Positions 1-12,594 of a stretch of 64,000 bases of DNA are shown in pieces. Below the pieces are notes generated by a model. It was not told where the DNA came from. It saw only the letters and a program-made list of their open reading frames with translations, and did not search any database. The first letter of the stretch is position 1, and the number at the start of each line of letters is the position of its first letter. Both the position numbers and the translations under genes were made by a program. Source of the DNA: Glandiceps talaboti (Eukaryota > Hemichordata > Enteropneusta > Spengelidae); NCBI RefSeq assembly GCF_964340395.1, contig NC_135564.1, forward strand, positions 21,345,902 to 21,409,901, in the 5' to 3' direction.

Positions 1-1641
1 ATTAGGACGATATAATTACATGATTGCATCTTTACAAAGTGCATCTTTCTGAAGTGACATGTTTTTGCATTCGACATTTGGGACAATGCGTGGACGGGGA
101 GGGGGAGGTGCAACCGGTACCTCAAGCTATATGCATGTATCCTGCTTTGTATGGACATGTTGTCTCAAAAGAAAATACAAACAAACAAAGCATTAGCTGG
201 ACCAAACATTTAAAGTAGTTGATCAAAGCACGTTCCAACACAGTACTATTTTAAATTAGTCGAAAATGCTTCAGCAAGTAAAGACTCTGTCGTGTATACT
301 TCCCTATTGCAATGTCCCAGAGGGTAAAATATCACGATATATGTGATGTCAATGCAAGATTTGGTGACTGAAAACACGAGTGTGTGTGTGTGTGTGTCTG
401 TCTATCTGTGTATGTGTGTGTGTATGTATGTATGTATGTACGTATGTATGTATGTATGTATATACGTATGTGTGTGTGTGAAGTCCTTTTATGAAAGATA
501 TGAATGTAAACAAAACTGTCTAGTAAAATTGCAAAATTTATATATCGAATCATATCACTACAATGTTTAAATTAATCGTTCACTTGCTGTCGGAGACAGT
601 ATAGCCTAATACTTCACACTCAGTCTTTATCGAATTTGATTGACATCAACAATGGACAACAAAGATGCACATCGGAATGAAAATACGCCAAATTCAAAGT
701 ATGTGTAGATATAAACATGTGATTTCACTCTTTAATATCGACTCATAAAATGTACAAAGTTATGACGTGGGATGTGTAAAGTAACAGAAAATCATGAACT
801 GCTATGAAATACAATAAAATGTCAAGTTTGTCGATCCGTAAAAGTTTAGACGCAAAAAAGACTACTTGATTAACTGCCATTAATTAAGACTAATTGATTA
901 ACTGCCATTAATTAAGACTAACTGATTAATTAACTCATCTTTAAACTGTACACAATGACTGCACTGCAGGTTTAAACAGCTTGAAAAATTCTAAAATGAC
1001 AACCTTGTTCAAAACTCTTAAGAAGGCACGAAAAAATGCACAATCTACTAGCGGAAAATGTCACATTCCTTCGTACTTTTACGGGCAAGTTTTATTTTAC
1101 ATCGTATCCCTGTATCAATCAAAGATGCGCCAACAAGTTTAAGACTATCACACTTCCAATAAATTTGTCGTAGACCAAGCGATGAACTAGTTCTCCGGTT
1201 ATAACAAATCGGGGTGACTACATCAAAATCATGTCAATTTACTTATTTTACATTGATTAGTATTATATTGATATTCAAATTCGATAACAATAGCATTATG
1301 AAGTCGAATAGCTGTAAGATTTGACACGGTCTCGACAACGGAAATCATTCAATATTTAGTTGATGTAGAGAATAAAAAATGACTTTATTTCTAAACTTTT
1401 TGTGTGTCATAAGTAAGCCTAACCGACAGTATACTACATCAAATGATTGGAAATGTTTAAACTGAAGCAGATGACAAATATGTACAAATTTAATTTGGTC
1501 TTTTTGCATTGATTGGCAAAAGTAAGTCAGTGACTAAGTGGCAGTGAATTGCATTGCATCTATAAGTTGCACATTGAAAAAGCGGACGGAAAAGGGCAAT
1601 ATTTAATGACTGAGTGCCATAAGTTGGTCGATCGATCGATC

Positions 1642-1689
<48 letters not shown>

Positions 1690-1956
1690 TTAGAAGGTTG
1701 TGGAAGAGAGGAAGAAAAAGCGGAGACACTGAGGCGAGGGAGAGAGAATATTCCTCATTTAGATGCAGATGAAACAAACGAAATGTTTGAGGGGAAAGGA
1801 GGAACGGGTACAGACAGTAATCGGGGAAAATAATCCCTGATATGGTAAAAGTTATCAAGTACTTGGACATGTAGTCTTCTGAACCTAAATTTAGTTACAG
1901 CTATCCGTTTCAGATGTTACTTGATTAAATATCTTGTAAATAGAACTCGATATATA
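1..1956. other. Intergenic sequence 3' of the death-domain gene; no gene seen
   Basis: No reading frame here resembles a known protein. The stretch holds a TG/TGTA microsatellite (about 380-478), a roughly 28-bp unit repeated twice (about 867-930) and a GATC then CAGA tetranucleotide run (about 1627-1688). The longest open frames are translations of these simple repeats. The 3' UTR of the minus-strand gene ending at 1957 should occupy the right-hand part. Confidence 0.6.
1384..1389 (-). promoter_or_regulatory. Possible poly(A) signal of the death-domain gene
   Basis: The plus strand reads TTTATT, giving AATAAA on the minus strand about 570 bases past the stop codon at 1957. AATAAA is common by chance in AT-rich DNA, so this is only a candidate. 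Confidence 0.25.
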
Positions 1957-3977
1957 CTACATTTCAGCATTCATTTCTTTCCGAATGTTTTCAACTTCAG
2001 TTTCCAAGTCATGTGACGTGTAATGAAAACGGCCATTCAGGTCAAGGGTTATGTAGTGACAATAAAACAATATAACCTTGTAACAAAAATCAACCAAGTG
2101 AATAAAGATAATCATTAGGAAAAAATCACTTTGGTATTTCAGACACCGAGGGTTCTGATCCGTGTCACACATTGAGGCCCAGAAACATGCTATCAAAACC
2201 ATAAATTGAGATGGTAAAATACAGAAGAGGGCCTTCCGAATTTCTCCCATCTCACTCTTTTCTTCGTCTTCTAGCTCTGATATCTGCTTGCGACATATCA
2301 TGTTCTCTTCTTCAAATGACCCCTAAAATGTAAAATATTTGATATACTTTACTCAACCAATGACCACTCTACGAATACTAAACTTGTAAAATAGATAGCT
2401 CACGGTGGATTTTTAAAGTAAAATTAATACGGTAAGGCAGTCTACATATTTTATTAACATGGCGTGCTTCCATGATTAAAGTATTTGAGTTGTAAATATG
2501 CTGCACTGGAAAAGAATACTCTTTTACGCGAAATACTGAAGTGTTACCGGTACTTATGTAAACTATATAGTGGGATGGACAATGTTTGTATCCTAGATAG
2601 AGAACAGGACTGATTTGTTAGAGGGATCAATGTAGCTATGTCAATTAGAACATTGCAACCATCTCTAAGGTTGTACACTTTACTTTCTGTCTGGGACAGT
2701 ATTTTGAAGTCATGCATGCGTACTCAACATGATTTCACGTCCTTAAAGATGACTTGACGAGTCAGTTTGAAAGATAGGGTTATGTTTGATGAAAAACAAA
2801 GTTTTAATTTATTTCACCTGTGTTGATGAGTTTTCATCATAACGTACAATATAACTTAGAAGCCATGTAAGACTGTAAATTCGGATGCTATGAATTCCTT
2901 ACTTTAGAAGCCATGTAAGACTGTAAATTTGGATGTTATGAATTCCTTACTTTAGAAGCCATGTAAGACTGTAAATTCGGATGCTATGAATTCCTTACTT
3001 TAGAAGCCATGTAAGACTGTAAATTCTGATGTTATGAATTCCTTACTTTAGAAGCCATGTAAGACTGTAAATTCGGATGCTATGAATTCCTTACTTTAGA
3101 AGCCATGTAAGACTGTAAATTCTGATGTTATGAATTCCTTACTTTAGAAGCCATGCAAGACTGTAAATTCGGATGCTATGAATTCCTTACTTTAGAAGCC
3201 ATGCAAGACTGTAAATTCGGATGTTATGAATTCCTTTTACTTTAGAAGCCATGCAAGACTGTAAATTCTGATGTTATGAATTCCTTACTTTAGAAGCCAT
3301 GTAAGAATGTAAATTCGGATACTATGAATTAAAGAAAAGTACAAACGTTTTGCTGATAGACGAGAGTACTTCAATACAGCAAAACCAAGTTACACGCTCA
3401 GCTTACCATTCTCCTGAGAAGATTCCAACCACTTTTCTTCTTATTAAGTGCATATAATTTTTTGATTTTTGGTTCCATGAACCAGGCTCCATACACAGGC
3501 AAAATCACCACCAGATGCTCCAATATACTGAATGCATGCACGGTCTCCCATACTGGTGTCATGACAACAATGTCGTTGAAGATAAGGAAGATTAAAACGA
3601 ACCTCTCAGCAGTCGTCAGAGATGAGAGAACGAAGGACTTAAAACCATCATCGGTTCGACGCCGAATGATGTATTTAGACATAATGAACTTAATATTGCG
3701 ATCGATAGCTCTGCCAACAAAAACCATTTCAGTTTGTAGCATGGTGAATAAGGCGGTCAATGCTTTCATTATGATAGGTGTTATCGGGTACCGACATTCG
3801 TGACAATCGGTAGGACTTTGACCTATGGAAATGATAGTAATCTGGATTAAAAACCTAAGTTAACTTACATTCAAAATGTTTTTACTGTATTGACTTGCGT
3901 GTTGTTGTTGTTGCTGTTGTTATCATCGTCATTGTCGTAGCTGCTGTTATAGTGCTGGTAGTAATACTGAGTCGTAA

Positions 3978-4014
<37 letters not shown>

Positions 4015-4096
4015 GATGATGATGATGATAATGGTGGTGGCGGCGGCGGGGTTGTTGTTATTGTCGTCGTCGTCGTCGGCGTCGTCGTCGTCGTCG

Positions 4097-4136
<40 letters not shown>

Positions 4137-5522
4137 CTGGGGTTGTGATGCAGCGGCAGCAGCAGCAATGTCGGTAGTCGTAATTCTCGATATTAATTCT
4201 AGATCTATTGTGAGTAACTTGGTTGTATATTTATTGAGATACCTGTATACGATCGTTTTATGGCTGACACTATCATAATTCATTGTGATGTTATAAAATA
4301 AAAGACAATTATTAAATGACAATATACGTGTATTACTTACGAGCAAATGATTGGCCAGGTAAGATGTCTTTCCGTAGATTCAAGATATCTTCAATTGTCA
4401 AGTCACTGTAATCTTTGGTAAGAAAAAAAACATGACAGTCAACGTAATGGTTTAATTATGCAAAGTGGCAATCTTTCGTATACTTGATGTTATATAATAA
4501 GATGATGATGGTGGTATTGGTGGTGGTGGTGGTGGTGGTGGTGGTGGTTGTAGTGGTGGTGGTGGTGGTGTCCTCGTAGTTCACGATAAGTTGGGAAACG
4601 CACAGGTAGTGATTGTACACATCCCCTTTACATAGTGTATTTTGCTATCTTACAACCATTTAATCTAGATCTGTAGTCATGTGAAGGTGACTCATGCAAC
4701 TGATAACTCATCACCTGTATGGACATGCATAGTCCATAGACGAATCACGTGTTCAATAACAGACCTGGGCCCAAGACGCCCTCTCATTAGCTGCACACTG
4801 CTGACCCAAATACATATAAATACATATAACAATAATAACTAATAAAACACGTCACAAGATATTGCAACGTGTTGTTGTCTGTACGTCGTGTTTTAATCTA
4901 CATTGTGTGTTAACAACTTGTTGAATGTAAAGGAAACAACATAAATTCATATTATGCTGTTAGTATTTATTGCCGTGAGTCCATGGTACTTTGTAGCATT
5001 TCACTTCGTATCATCATGATTTGACGGCTAGAGTGCATTTAGTGTCAGAAAAATGATGTGCCTCTGTCAACAACTATGACTGATCGCCGTCAAAATGAAC
5101 TGGCAAGTCTTGAAAAAAAAACGGCAAAGTGCGCAAAATAAAAACAATTGTAGGACTCTTCCAAGTGGCACTTAATCAAACAATTTGTTCCTACCTGTTG
5201 AATCATCATTGAAATATTTTACAATGACTTCTTTCACTTGTTCAACACAGTCTTCTCGTTTTATCAGTCTTATAGCGTGTACAAGATCCTCAAGGCTTCC
5301 CTTCCAACATTCAAGCAAAATTGCAAGAGTAGCTTGCTTATTTCTTCTCAGGTAATTCACACATTTCAGTGCTATCCCTAGCTTTTCTGCTAATAAACGA
5401 CAGTCGCGTCCTAGTGGGTGTTCATTTTCAAGAGATAGACTTAATTCTTGGCTCAATTCAACACAGAAGGGAAGTTTTTGAAATTGCACGCTGCCGATTG
5501 TCAGTTGTGTCGGTAAAGGCAT
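1957..5522 (-). CDS. Death-domain protein with C-terminal multi-pass membrane region (4 exons)
   Basis: Coding exons on the minus strand are 5195-5522, 4341-4412, 3407-3822 and 1957-2322. All junctions are GT-AG, the phases agree and the stop is TAG, giving about 393 residues. Residues ~25-105 read as a death domain: GRDCRLLAEKLGI, then NYLRR, ILLECW and an LxxAIRLIKRED ending, the pattern of UNC5/ankyrin-type six-helix domains. A short linker exon follows. Exons 3 and 4 hold about five hydrophobic segments: an ALTALFTMLQ helix, FVLIFLIFNDIVVM, LEHLVVILPVYGAWF, ILPSQFMVLIACFW and FFLMIIFIHLVDFCYKVILF, with a basic loop (KYIIRRR) and an acidic stretch (ELEDEEKSEMGE). Death domains mediate homotypic assembly in apoptotic and NF-kB signalling; membrane anchoring here is inferred from hydrophobicity. 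I do not recognise the membrane part. The start is the first ATG of the domain exon; an upstream exon cannot be excluded. Introns hold several expanded repeats. Confidence 0.78.
2854..3330. repeat. 48-bp minisatellite, about 10 copies, intronic
   Basis: A unit beginning TTTAGAAGCCATG and ending GCTATGAATTCC repeats about ten times with a few alternating variants (TTCGGATGC versus TTCTGATGT, GTAAG versus GCAAG). Most units carry a GAATTC. It lies in the last intron of the death-domain gene. Confidence 0.95.
3899..4138. repeat. Triplet microsatellite block (TTG/GAT/GGC/GTC)n
   Basis: Compound trinucleotide runs of TTG, GAT, GGC and GTC in the second intron of the death-domain gene. The long open frames on both strands are poly-Thr/Ser/Val translations of these triplets, not genes. 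A (GGT)n run at about 4501-4571 lies in the first intron. Confidence 0.95.
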
Positions 5523-5997
5523 CGAGAGTTATGTTACACTCGTAAAAACTACGACGAGATATCGAGGGAATAATGTCGCGCGTTGCCAACTATTCATCGT
5601 TGTTGTTGCGGTCTGTCACATCGTACGTACGACTCAAGATTTCATACAACAAAGGGGCGTTTCAATGTAGGGTACAACTATTCAATGTTCGGGTAAGGAA
5701 GACCGTATATACTATCACACAAAATGTATTTCAACCGTAACTTATTCAGCGATCTCCAGTTAAGAAGGGTTAAATGATTGATATATTAATATAGTTGATG
5801 ACGTCACGGCCTTCATATACATAGCCCGTAATTGTGAATACCAGACGTACTTACTTGTACGCGAAGTACATTAGCACACCCCTCCGAAAGAAGTGTAAAA
5901 TACGGAAACTATCGGGGATTTCCCGACCATTGACCCCCACGAGAATTACTATCATGGGCTCACTGCGTGAGAATGATATACGCCGTCATTTAGCAGT
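5523..5997. other. Upstream region of the death-domain gene
   Basis: This stretch lies between the death-domain start codon and the 3' tail of the adjacent LINE, so it should hold the 5' UTR and promoter. I see no convincing TATA box or other diagnostic site. The frame at 5834-6085 on the plus strand shows no similarity and runs into the LINE tail. Confidence 0.4.
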
Positions 5998-8900
5998 GTA
6001 CAATTACAATTATTTACAATTATTTATTCACCTTGAGCATTACTGCTCATCAGTAACGTACAAAAAACAAGAAAAATATACATGACTGTACACAGGAAAA
6101 CATATCGTGGAGAATGAAAAAACAAAAAAACAAAAACAAAAACCCCAAAAGTATATATATTGCAAATAACACCTTACAGGATTCTTAAATTTCCTGCATG
6201 TCTCAAGAATTGTCCTAAGTTATACGTTTGCTTTACATTACGGACAGAGAATAACTGTACAAGTTTGAACACAGATGGTTTCTTCCAATAATATGGTTTA
6301 ATGTATTTGGAGCGAAGGTCGGTGTAGAAAGGACATTTAAGAACAAAATGGTACTCGTCCTTAATGTCATTGTTACACTTTGGGCAATTTCTCAAATTCC
6401 TGGCTGTAGCTTGATAGCGTCCGGTTTCTATGGCTAAACTATGTGACGACAATCTATATTTAGCGATTAACTTCTTTAAATGCAGTGGTAGGGATTTGCA
6501 TAAATAATATTGAATACAAAACAAATCATTTAAATGCTTATATAATATACACTTTGGTGAAGCTTCAATTTGAGCTCTGATAGTTTGTTGTGCCTGGTCA
6601 AAAATGCGTTGCTTTATAATTTCAAGATGACTTTTATTAGTACACTGATTTATCCAAACTTCACCAAAACCTAGAGATAGCAGTTCCTGCTTTATGAACG
6701 AACCCCAGTTAACTTCTCTGTAGTTTTCAACTCTGTCGTACATGTATTCATAACAAGATTTCAAAATACAGTTACTGGAAACTAACAATTTACTCCAATA
6801 TTTTATCATATTGTAAGTTCTGGTATATTTAAGAGGGTATCTACCAAGCTCACTCTATACCATAACATTACATGTCGACTTTTTTACTCCAAGAATGCGT
6901 TTACAGAAATCAAGGTGAACTCTTTCAATATTTTGACCCTTGTGTAATCCCCAAACTTCTGACGCATATGAGAGAATACTACCAACGTAACAGTCAAACA
7001 AAAATAACAAAGTTTCATGGTTCAGGGATAGTGAAGAGGTGTTACGGTGTAATGCAAAAAGTGCCTTCCTACCCTGGTCCGCAAATTGTTTTTCCGTGCA
7101 AGAAAACTTGTTATTATAACTCAGCAACATTCCTAAATAAGTAAACTTATCAACAACTTCGACAAATTGTCCATCGTAAACCCATTGCTCATTAATTCTC
7201 AGTCTACCACCATTCCTGAAAACCATAATCTTTGTCTTTTCAATATTGACTTCTAAATTCCAGTTTCTCGAGTAGTCCAAAAGGTAATTTAACTGTTGCT
7301 GCAATCCTTGTACACTTTCCGAAAATAAAGCTAAATCGTCAGCATACATCAACAAGAATAAACTTAGAGATTTACACTCTAGAGGTATACAATCATTGTT
7401 TAGAAAACCCATTTCTAAGTCGTTAATATACATAGAAAATAATATAGGAGATAAAACTTCCCCTTGCATTAAACCTACTTTACTTATAAAATGATCTACT
7501 GCAACACAAGATCTGACGTTGGCATACATAGAACGAATGATAGATAGAATCTTCCCTCTAATTCCAATTTTTGAAAGTTTATGCAACAGTTTACATCGAT
7601 TTACAGAGTCGAATGCCTTTTTGAAATCAATGAAAGCACAATATAGGCGCTTCTTAGATGACAGCGATTTAGAGACAAGGGTATTTAAGACAAAAATAGC
7701 ATCTACTGTGCCAAAACCAGGCATAAACCCAAACTGTGCATCAGTAATTATATTTTGAGATGAAGACCATGTGAAAAGTCGGTGATTTATAATTGATGTA
7801 AAAAGTTTCCCTAAATGACTAACCAGACTAATTCCACGATAGTTATTGGCAATTTTACAGTCTCCTTTTTTAAAGATAGGTATAATTACTGAAGACGACC
7901 AACTTTCAGGAAAGTACCCTGTTATCAGTACACTGTTAAATATTCTCTGCAAAATTGGTAGAAGAAAATCTTTACACTCAATGAAAAGCTCATTTAGGAT
8001 ACCGTCTGGTCCATGACTCTTACCCCTTTTCAACTTATAAATAGCCTTACGAATCTCATCCTCTGAAATATCATTCTCAAGTTCATCAAAAAGAATATTT
8101 TGTGAGTCTACCAGGTTTTCAGCAACTGGCTCCGCATCAACATCGGTTGAAGATAAAGTTTTGAAAAACTCAAAAAAATTACATAAATTTACCTCAGTTT
8201 TCACCCTTTTCCGACGTGAAAACTTTTTAAAAAACTCTTTAGGATTATTCATTTTCAACTTGTCTAACATGTTACCCTCTGTACGTAAGTATGATCTCTT
8301 ACGCTTACGTTCTAATGTCTTATATTTTCGTTTCTTGTCATTTAGTATAACATGATGACCATTTGTTTTATTACCATTAAATTGCTTAAGTGCATATTTG
8401 TAATCTCGATAACAACGTTTGAGTTCATCGTTGAACCAAGGTTTGTCAGGTACACACTGTGTCAAATTATGTCGATTAAATGCACCAGTTTCATTTGAGC
8501 GATGTCTAGCTTGGTTCGTTTTACAAAATGGTTTGAAAATCCCAGTCAAAGCTTCTGTAAACCTGTTAATGTTACTGTCCACTGTAGCTTGTGTGACAAT
8601 TTCAGCCTCGTTGTAAGATGATTTCAGTTGGTCAAGGTTGACCCTAACTGCCTCGCGGCACTGTGGTGTGTTATCACTACACCATCTGTACACTTCACGT
8701 ACCGTCCCGATGTCTGTATCCCCATTGGTATCTTCAGACATATGCAGATGTTTTATCACCAGTTCGATATGCAAAGATGCATGGTCTGAATATTCAGTAA
8801 AGTTAGAAACTATAAATTTGTTTATCAAAGGAAAAACTTATGTTGGTGACAACACATAATCAATAACACTCGTCCCACGTGCACCATTGAAAGTAAAATC

Positions 8901-9290
8901 ACCACTTTGACCTTTTTCATGTCGACCATTTAAAATTCGTAAACCAGTAGCCTTGCATAAATTAATCAATCTAGAACCATACTCATTATATCCTGTATCA
9001 GGATTAACACGAGGTGATAGATTTGTATCACTCTCATATCTTAGCAAATTATCAGTGTTATTAATAACAGAATCATGTAAAGTATCCAACAGAATAAAAT
9101 CATTACAAAGGCGGGTTCGACTATTAGTATCACCTACGACAATAACCTTGCCTAGGGATTGAAACAATGCTATTTGGCTTTCAATTTCATAGAATACGTC
9201 ACAATCATAAAATTTATAAAAACTTGAACCTGTCGGTGGAAAATATACAAAGGTACAATACATATCAAAAAGGTGTGATGTCTAGTCACA
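5998..9290 (-). mobile_element. 5'-truncated non-LTR retrotransposon (LINE A)
   Basis: The minus strand encodes, in order, the C-terminal part of an APE-type endonuclease, a reverse transcriptase and a C-terminal zinc knuckle, followed by a 3' UTR. The 3' end at about 5998-6028 is a short repeated tail (TAATTGTAAATAATTGTAAT) after a GAATAAAT. The 5' end is missing: coding similarity stops near 9263-9290, where an upstream in-frame TAG appears, and the N-terminal half of the endonuclease is absent. It sits head to head with LINE B. No target-site duplication was identified. Confidence 0.88.
6174..9263 (-). pseudogene. LINE A endonuclease-reverse transcriptase, two in-frame stops
   Basis: One continuous minus-strand frame of about 1030 codons is interrupted by TAA at 8838-8840 and TAG at 6855-6857, with no shift of frame at either. 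The first block (8841-9263) holds endonuclease motifs VVGDTNSRT and a region ending IDYVL. The second (6858-8837) opens with the SDHASL endonuclease motif, then the RT domain: PIFKKGD, NNYRGISLV, AFIDFKKAFDSV, GEVLSPILFSMYINDL and the catalytic YADD at about 7335-7346. The third (6174-6854) carries a CPKC-x8-H-x4-C zinc knuckle (about 6330-6390). Reading straight through both stops keeps family-like sequence, so they look like point nonsense mutations in an otherwise young copy. RT activity would copy the element's own RNA at a nicked genomic target. Confidence 0.9.
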
Positions 9291-9322
9291 ATTTCGGAAA
9301 ATTCATTTATTTACATTACAAA

Positions 9323-9516
9323 CACTGCACACACATGCATACACACACATACACACACACACACACCTACCTACCTACCTACCTACCTACCTACCTACCT
9401 ACCTACATACATACATACATACATACATACATACATACATACATACATACACACACACATACATACATACATACATACATACATACATACATACATACAT
9501 ACATACATACATACAT
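9323..9516. repeat. (CA)n-(CCTA)n-(CATA)n microsatellite between the two LINEs
   Basis: Tandem CA, then about ten CCTA, then CATA units with a short CACACA interruption, running directly into the LINE B coding sequence. The apparent N-terminal extension of the LINE B reading frame is this repeat translated as Thr/His/Tyr-rich sequence. Confidence 0.97.
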
Positions 9517-12071
9517 GGAGACAGTCATAAACAACAAAACGATTATTGTTGGTGTTAATTATAGGAAACCAAATACATCCCACCAAGAATTTTTAAATAG
9601 TCTAGATTTGTGTCTTGACCAGCTGTCTGTCACAGGTAAAGCTTGTATAATCCTTGGAGATGTGAATATTGATACATCCATGAATAACACACCTGTTCCT
9701 GAGTATAACAATCTCCTAAATTCTTACAACTTTCATCAGTTAATTAACTCCCCCACCCGTGTCACGGAAACTTCTCGAACAATCATTGATCACTGCCTTT
9801 CAAACATCATGGACTATTTTATCAACTTTGGAACAATTCAGTCAGATATATCAGACCATTATCCTATTTTCTGCCTTATTAATCAACTCAACTCTGTAAT
9901 GTATCAGGAAGCCCCCGCATCATTGTTCAATTTTAATAAGTATAACCAGGACGCCTTCTTAAATGACTTGACAAATACGTCATGGCAACCTATGTATAAT
10001 TGCACGGATGCTAATAGTGCATACTTAGCCTTTTATGACATTTTTTACAAAATTCATTCAAAACACCTTCCCTATAAAAATTATAATAACCAGTCTAAGC
10101 CTACTCGTAAACCATGGCTTTCAAACGGACTTATCAAGTCGATACGTACAAAACATAGACTATTCAAAGTAATGCGAGATAATTCTCACAATGCATATCA
10201 CAAAACAAAATACAAGGTATACAGAAATATTTTAACTAGGCTTCTGAAGTCATCCAAAAAAAGGTATTTCATGAACAGGTTTCAGTGGGCAAACGGTAAC
10301 ACAAATAAAACATGGCAAGTGATCAATGAAGTTCTAAATAAAACTACTAACAAACTCTCTCCACGTAAAATAAACTCCCAGATTTCTGGTAAAGGTGCTG
10401 TAACCCAAAGTCTTGATATCGCTGACGAATTTAACGAGTTCTTTGTAAATATTGGCACAAATCTAGCAGCAGGCATTACTTCATCTACTAACTTCTCTCA
10501 GTATCTTCGTGGCAACTATCCTGAGTGAGTCAATTTTCTTTCACCCAGTGACCGAACAAGATGTCCTGAATGAAATTAACAGTCTTGACCCACGCAAAGC
10601 CGTTGGCCTTGATACAATTCATCCAAAATTAGTTATACATGCTGGAAATGTTATTTCAAGCCCCCTTGCACATGTTATCAACTGTTCACTGAGCCAAGGG
10701 ATTTTTCCTAGTTCACTAAAAATAGCCAAAATAATACCAATCTATAAAAAAGGCAACGCTGAAGAAATCAATAACTACAGACCTATTTCAATTCTTCCAA
10801 TTTTCAGTAAAATCTTTGAATCTATCATTAACAAGCAACTTGTTCACTATCTTGACATTAAACATATACTCATTAACACACAATTCGGCTTCCGTAAGAA
10901 ATTTAGTACAAAGCTTGCCATGGCAGACTTGGTCTCAGAAATTAGTGATCATCTTGACAACGGGTTTTCTACTTTTGGGGTCTTTATTGACCTCAAAAAA
11001 GCGTTCGACACTATTAACCACGAAATATTAATCAGTAAGCTACATCATTATGGGATTAGAGGTCTCCCTTTAGCATGGTTTAAAAGCTATCTCAGTAACC
11101 GACAACAGTCCGTAACAATTAATAGTGTCTCATCACCCTATAGACAGTTACAGTGTGGCGTTCCACAAGGATCGATTCTTGGCCCCATTTTATTTATAAT
11201 TTATATTAATGACATCGCAAATGCAACTGACCAATTTCAATTCCGTCTATTCGCAGACGACACGAATTTATTTAAATTTATGAAGGATAATAATATAAAC
11301 CTTACCCAAACCAATTGTGACTTTCAAAAGGTTTATGATTGGTGTCAAGCAAATAAACTTACGATCAATGCTGAAAAAACAAATTACATGATTATTAATA
11401 CATCCCACAGGAAAATCTCAGTTGAGGGTAATATAGGAATAGACGGGAATGAAATGCAGTGCGTCATGTCATCAACCTATCTAGGAGTTACTCTTGATCG
11501 CAATCTTACATGGAAATCACATATCCAAAATGTTGTTAATGCTATCACCCGAAAAGTTGGACTTATTGCACAGTTGCGACACTATGTACCGAAAGCCATT
11601 CTCTTGTTATTATATAACACACTCATTTTACCACACATTACTTACTGCCTAGAAATATGGGGTAATACCTATGCAACTTCCTTACAGCCAATACTTTTAC
11701 TTCAAAAGAAAATTGCTCGCCTCATTACTTTTTCTGACTTTCATGCTCATAGCGACCCTCTTTTCAGACAACTTGGTATTTTAGACATTTATAAACTATG
11801 TAAACTGCACACATGCGTTTTCATCTTTGACTTGTTGAATAATCACTTTGCCCATGATATAACGCATTACTTTAAAAAACCTCCTCACATGTATCCCACC
11901 CGTTTCGCGACTCAAAATAATTTCTCTGTCCCTAAAGTTAGCTTATCTCATAGTCAACACAATATCAAGTATGCAGCTGTAACACACTGGAATTCACTCC
12001 CAGACTACATAAAAAACATATCCTACAGACATTCATTCAAACATGCCTTAAAAGCTTACTTACTTCAATAA
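9517..12071 (+). pseudogene. LINE B endonuclease-reverse transcriptase, frameshifted
   Basis: The 5' part (9517-10528) gives endonuclease motifs IILGDVNIDTS and SDISDHYPIF plus the linker region. The 3' part (about 10525-12071) gives the RT: IIPIYKKGN, NNYRPISILPIFSKIFE, VFIDLKKAFDTINHEIL, QCGVPQGSILGPILF, catalytic FADD at 11250-11261 and a typical C-terminus ending in ALKAYLLQ. The two frames overlap by about 20 bases near 10520, where GAGT is tandemly duplicated (CTGAGTGAGTCA); this 4-bp duplication accounts for the frame change. Otherwise the coding sequence is intact from the truncation to the stop, suggesting a recent insertion. The motifs fit the CR1/L2/jockey-like LINE assemblage; I cannot assign a clade without a tree. 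Confidence 0.9.
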
Positions 12072-12126
12072 GTAAGTAAGTACTTAGTAATAGGTACTTC
12101 AATGTATGTATGTATGTCTATCTTGC

Positions 12127-12180
<54 letters not shown>

Positions 12181-12467
12181 AAATCCTATTTATTCGTTCA
12201 TGCAAGCATTATTTTGACAATTATTCTTATCACATTTTGTTTATTTTTCCGCTACCTGAGTTTTACCCAGTATTTTCGACTTTATAACTCATTCTGTAAG
12301 GGTTGTGGGCTTGACTAGTTCTGTAGAACTATTCCTACAACCCCCACCAGGTCCATGTAATTACTGATGTACATGTATTTGATTGAATATTCTTTGACTT
12401 AATTTAATTTATATATTTTGTTAATTTATTTGTTATGTATGTTTTTTTCCTGGTGAAATCAATAAAC

Positions 12468-12533
12468 CAAACATACATACATACATACCTACCTACCTAC
12501 CTACCTACCTACCTACCTACCTACATACATACC

Positions 12534-12594
<61 letters not shown>

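Noticed and set aside
2854-3330. Regular direct repeats that might suggest a CRISPR-like array
   Set aside because: Units are contiguous with no unique spacers. They are a minisatellite inside an animal intron, as are the arrays at 42094, 46173 and 57740.
3882-4346. Poly-Thr/Ser frames of over 120 codons on both strands
   Set aside because: They come from TTG/GTC/GAT triplet runs; the death-domain gene splices across them.
9167-9516. N-terminal extension of the LINE B reading frame before 9517
   Set aside because: It translates the opposite-strand end of LINE A and a CA/CCTA/CATA microsatellite. It is an accident of an open frame, not protein.
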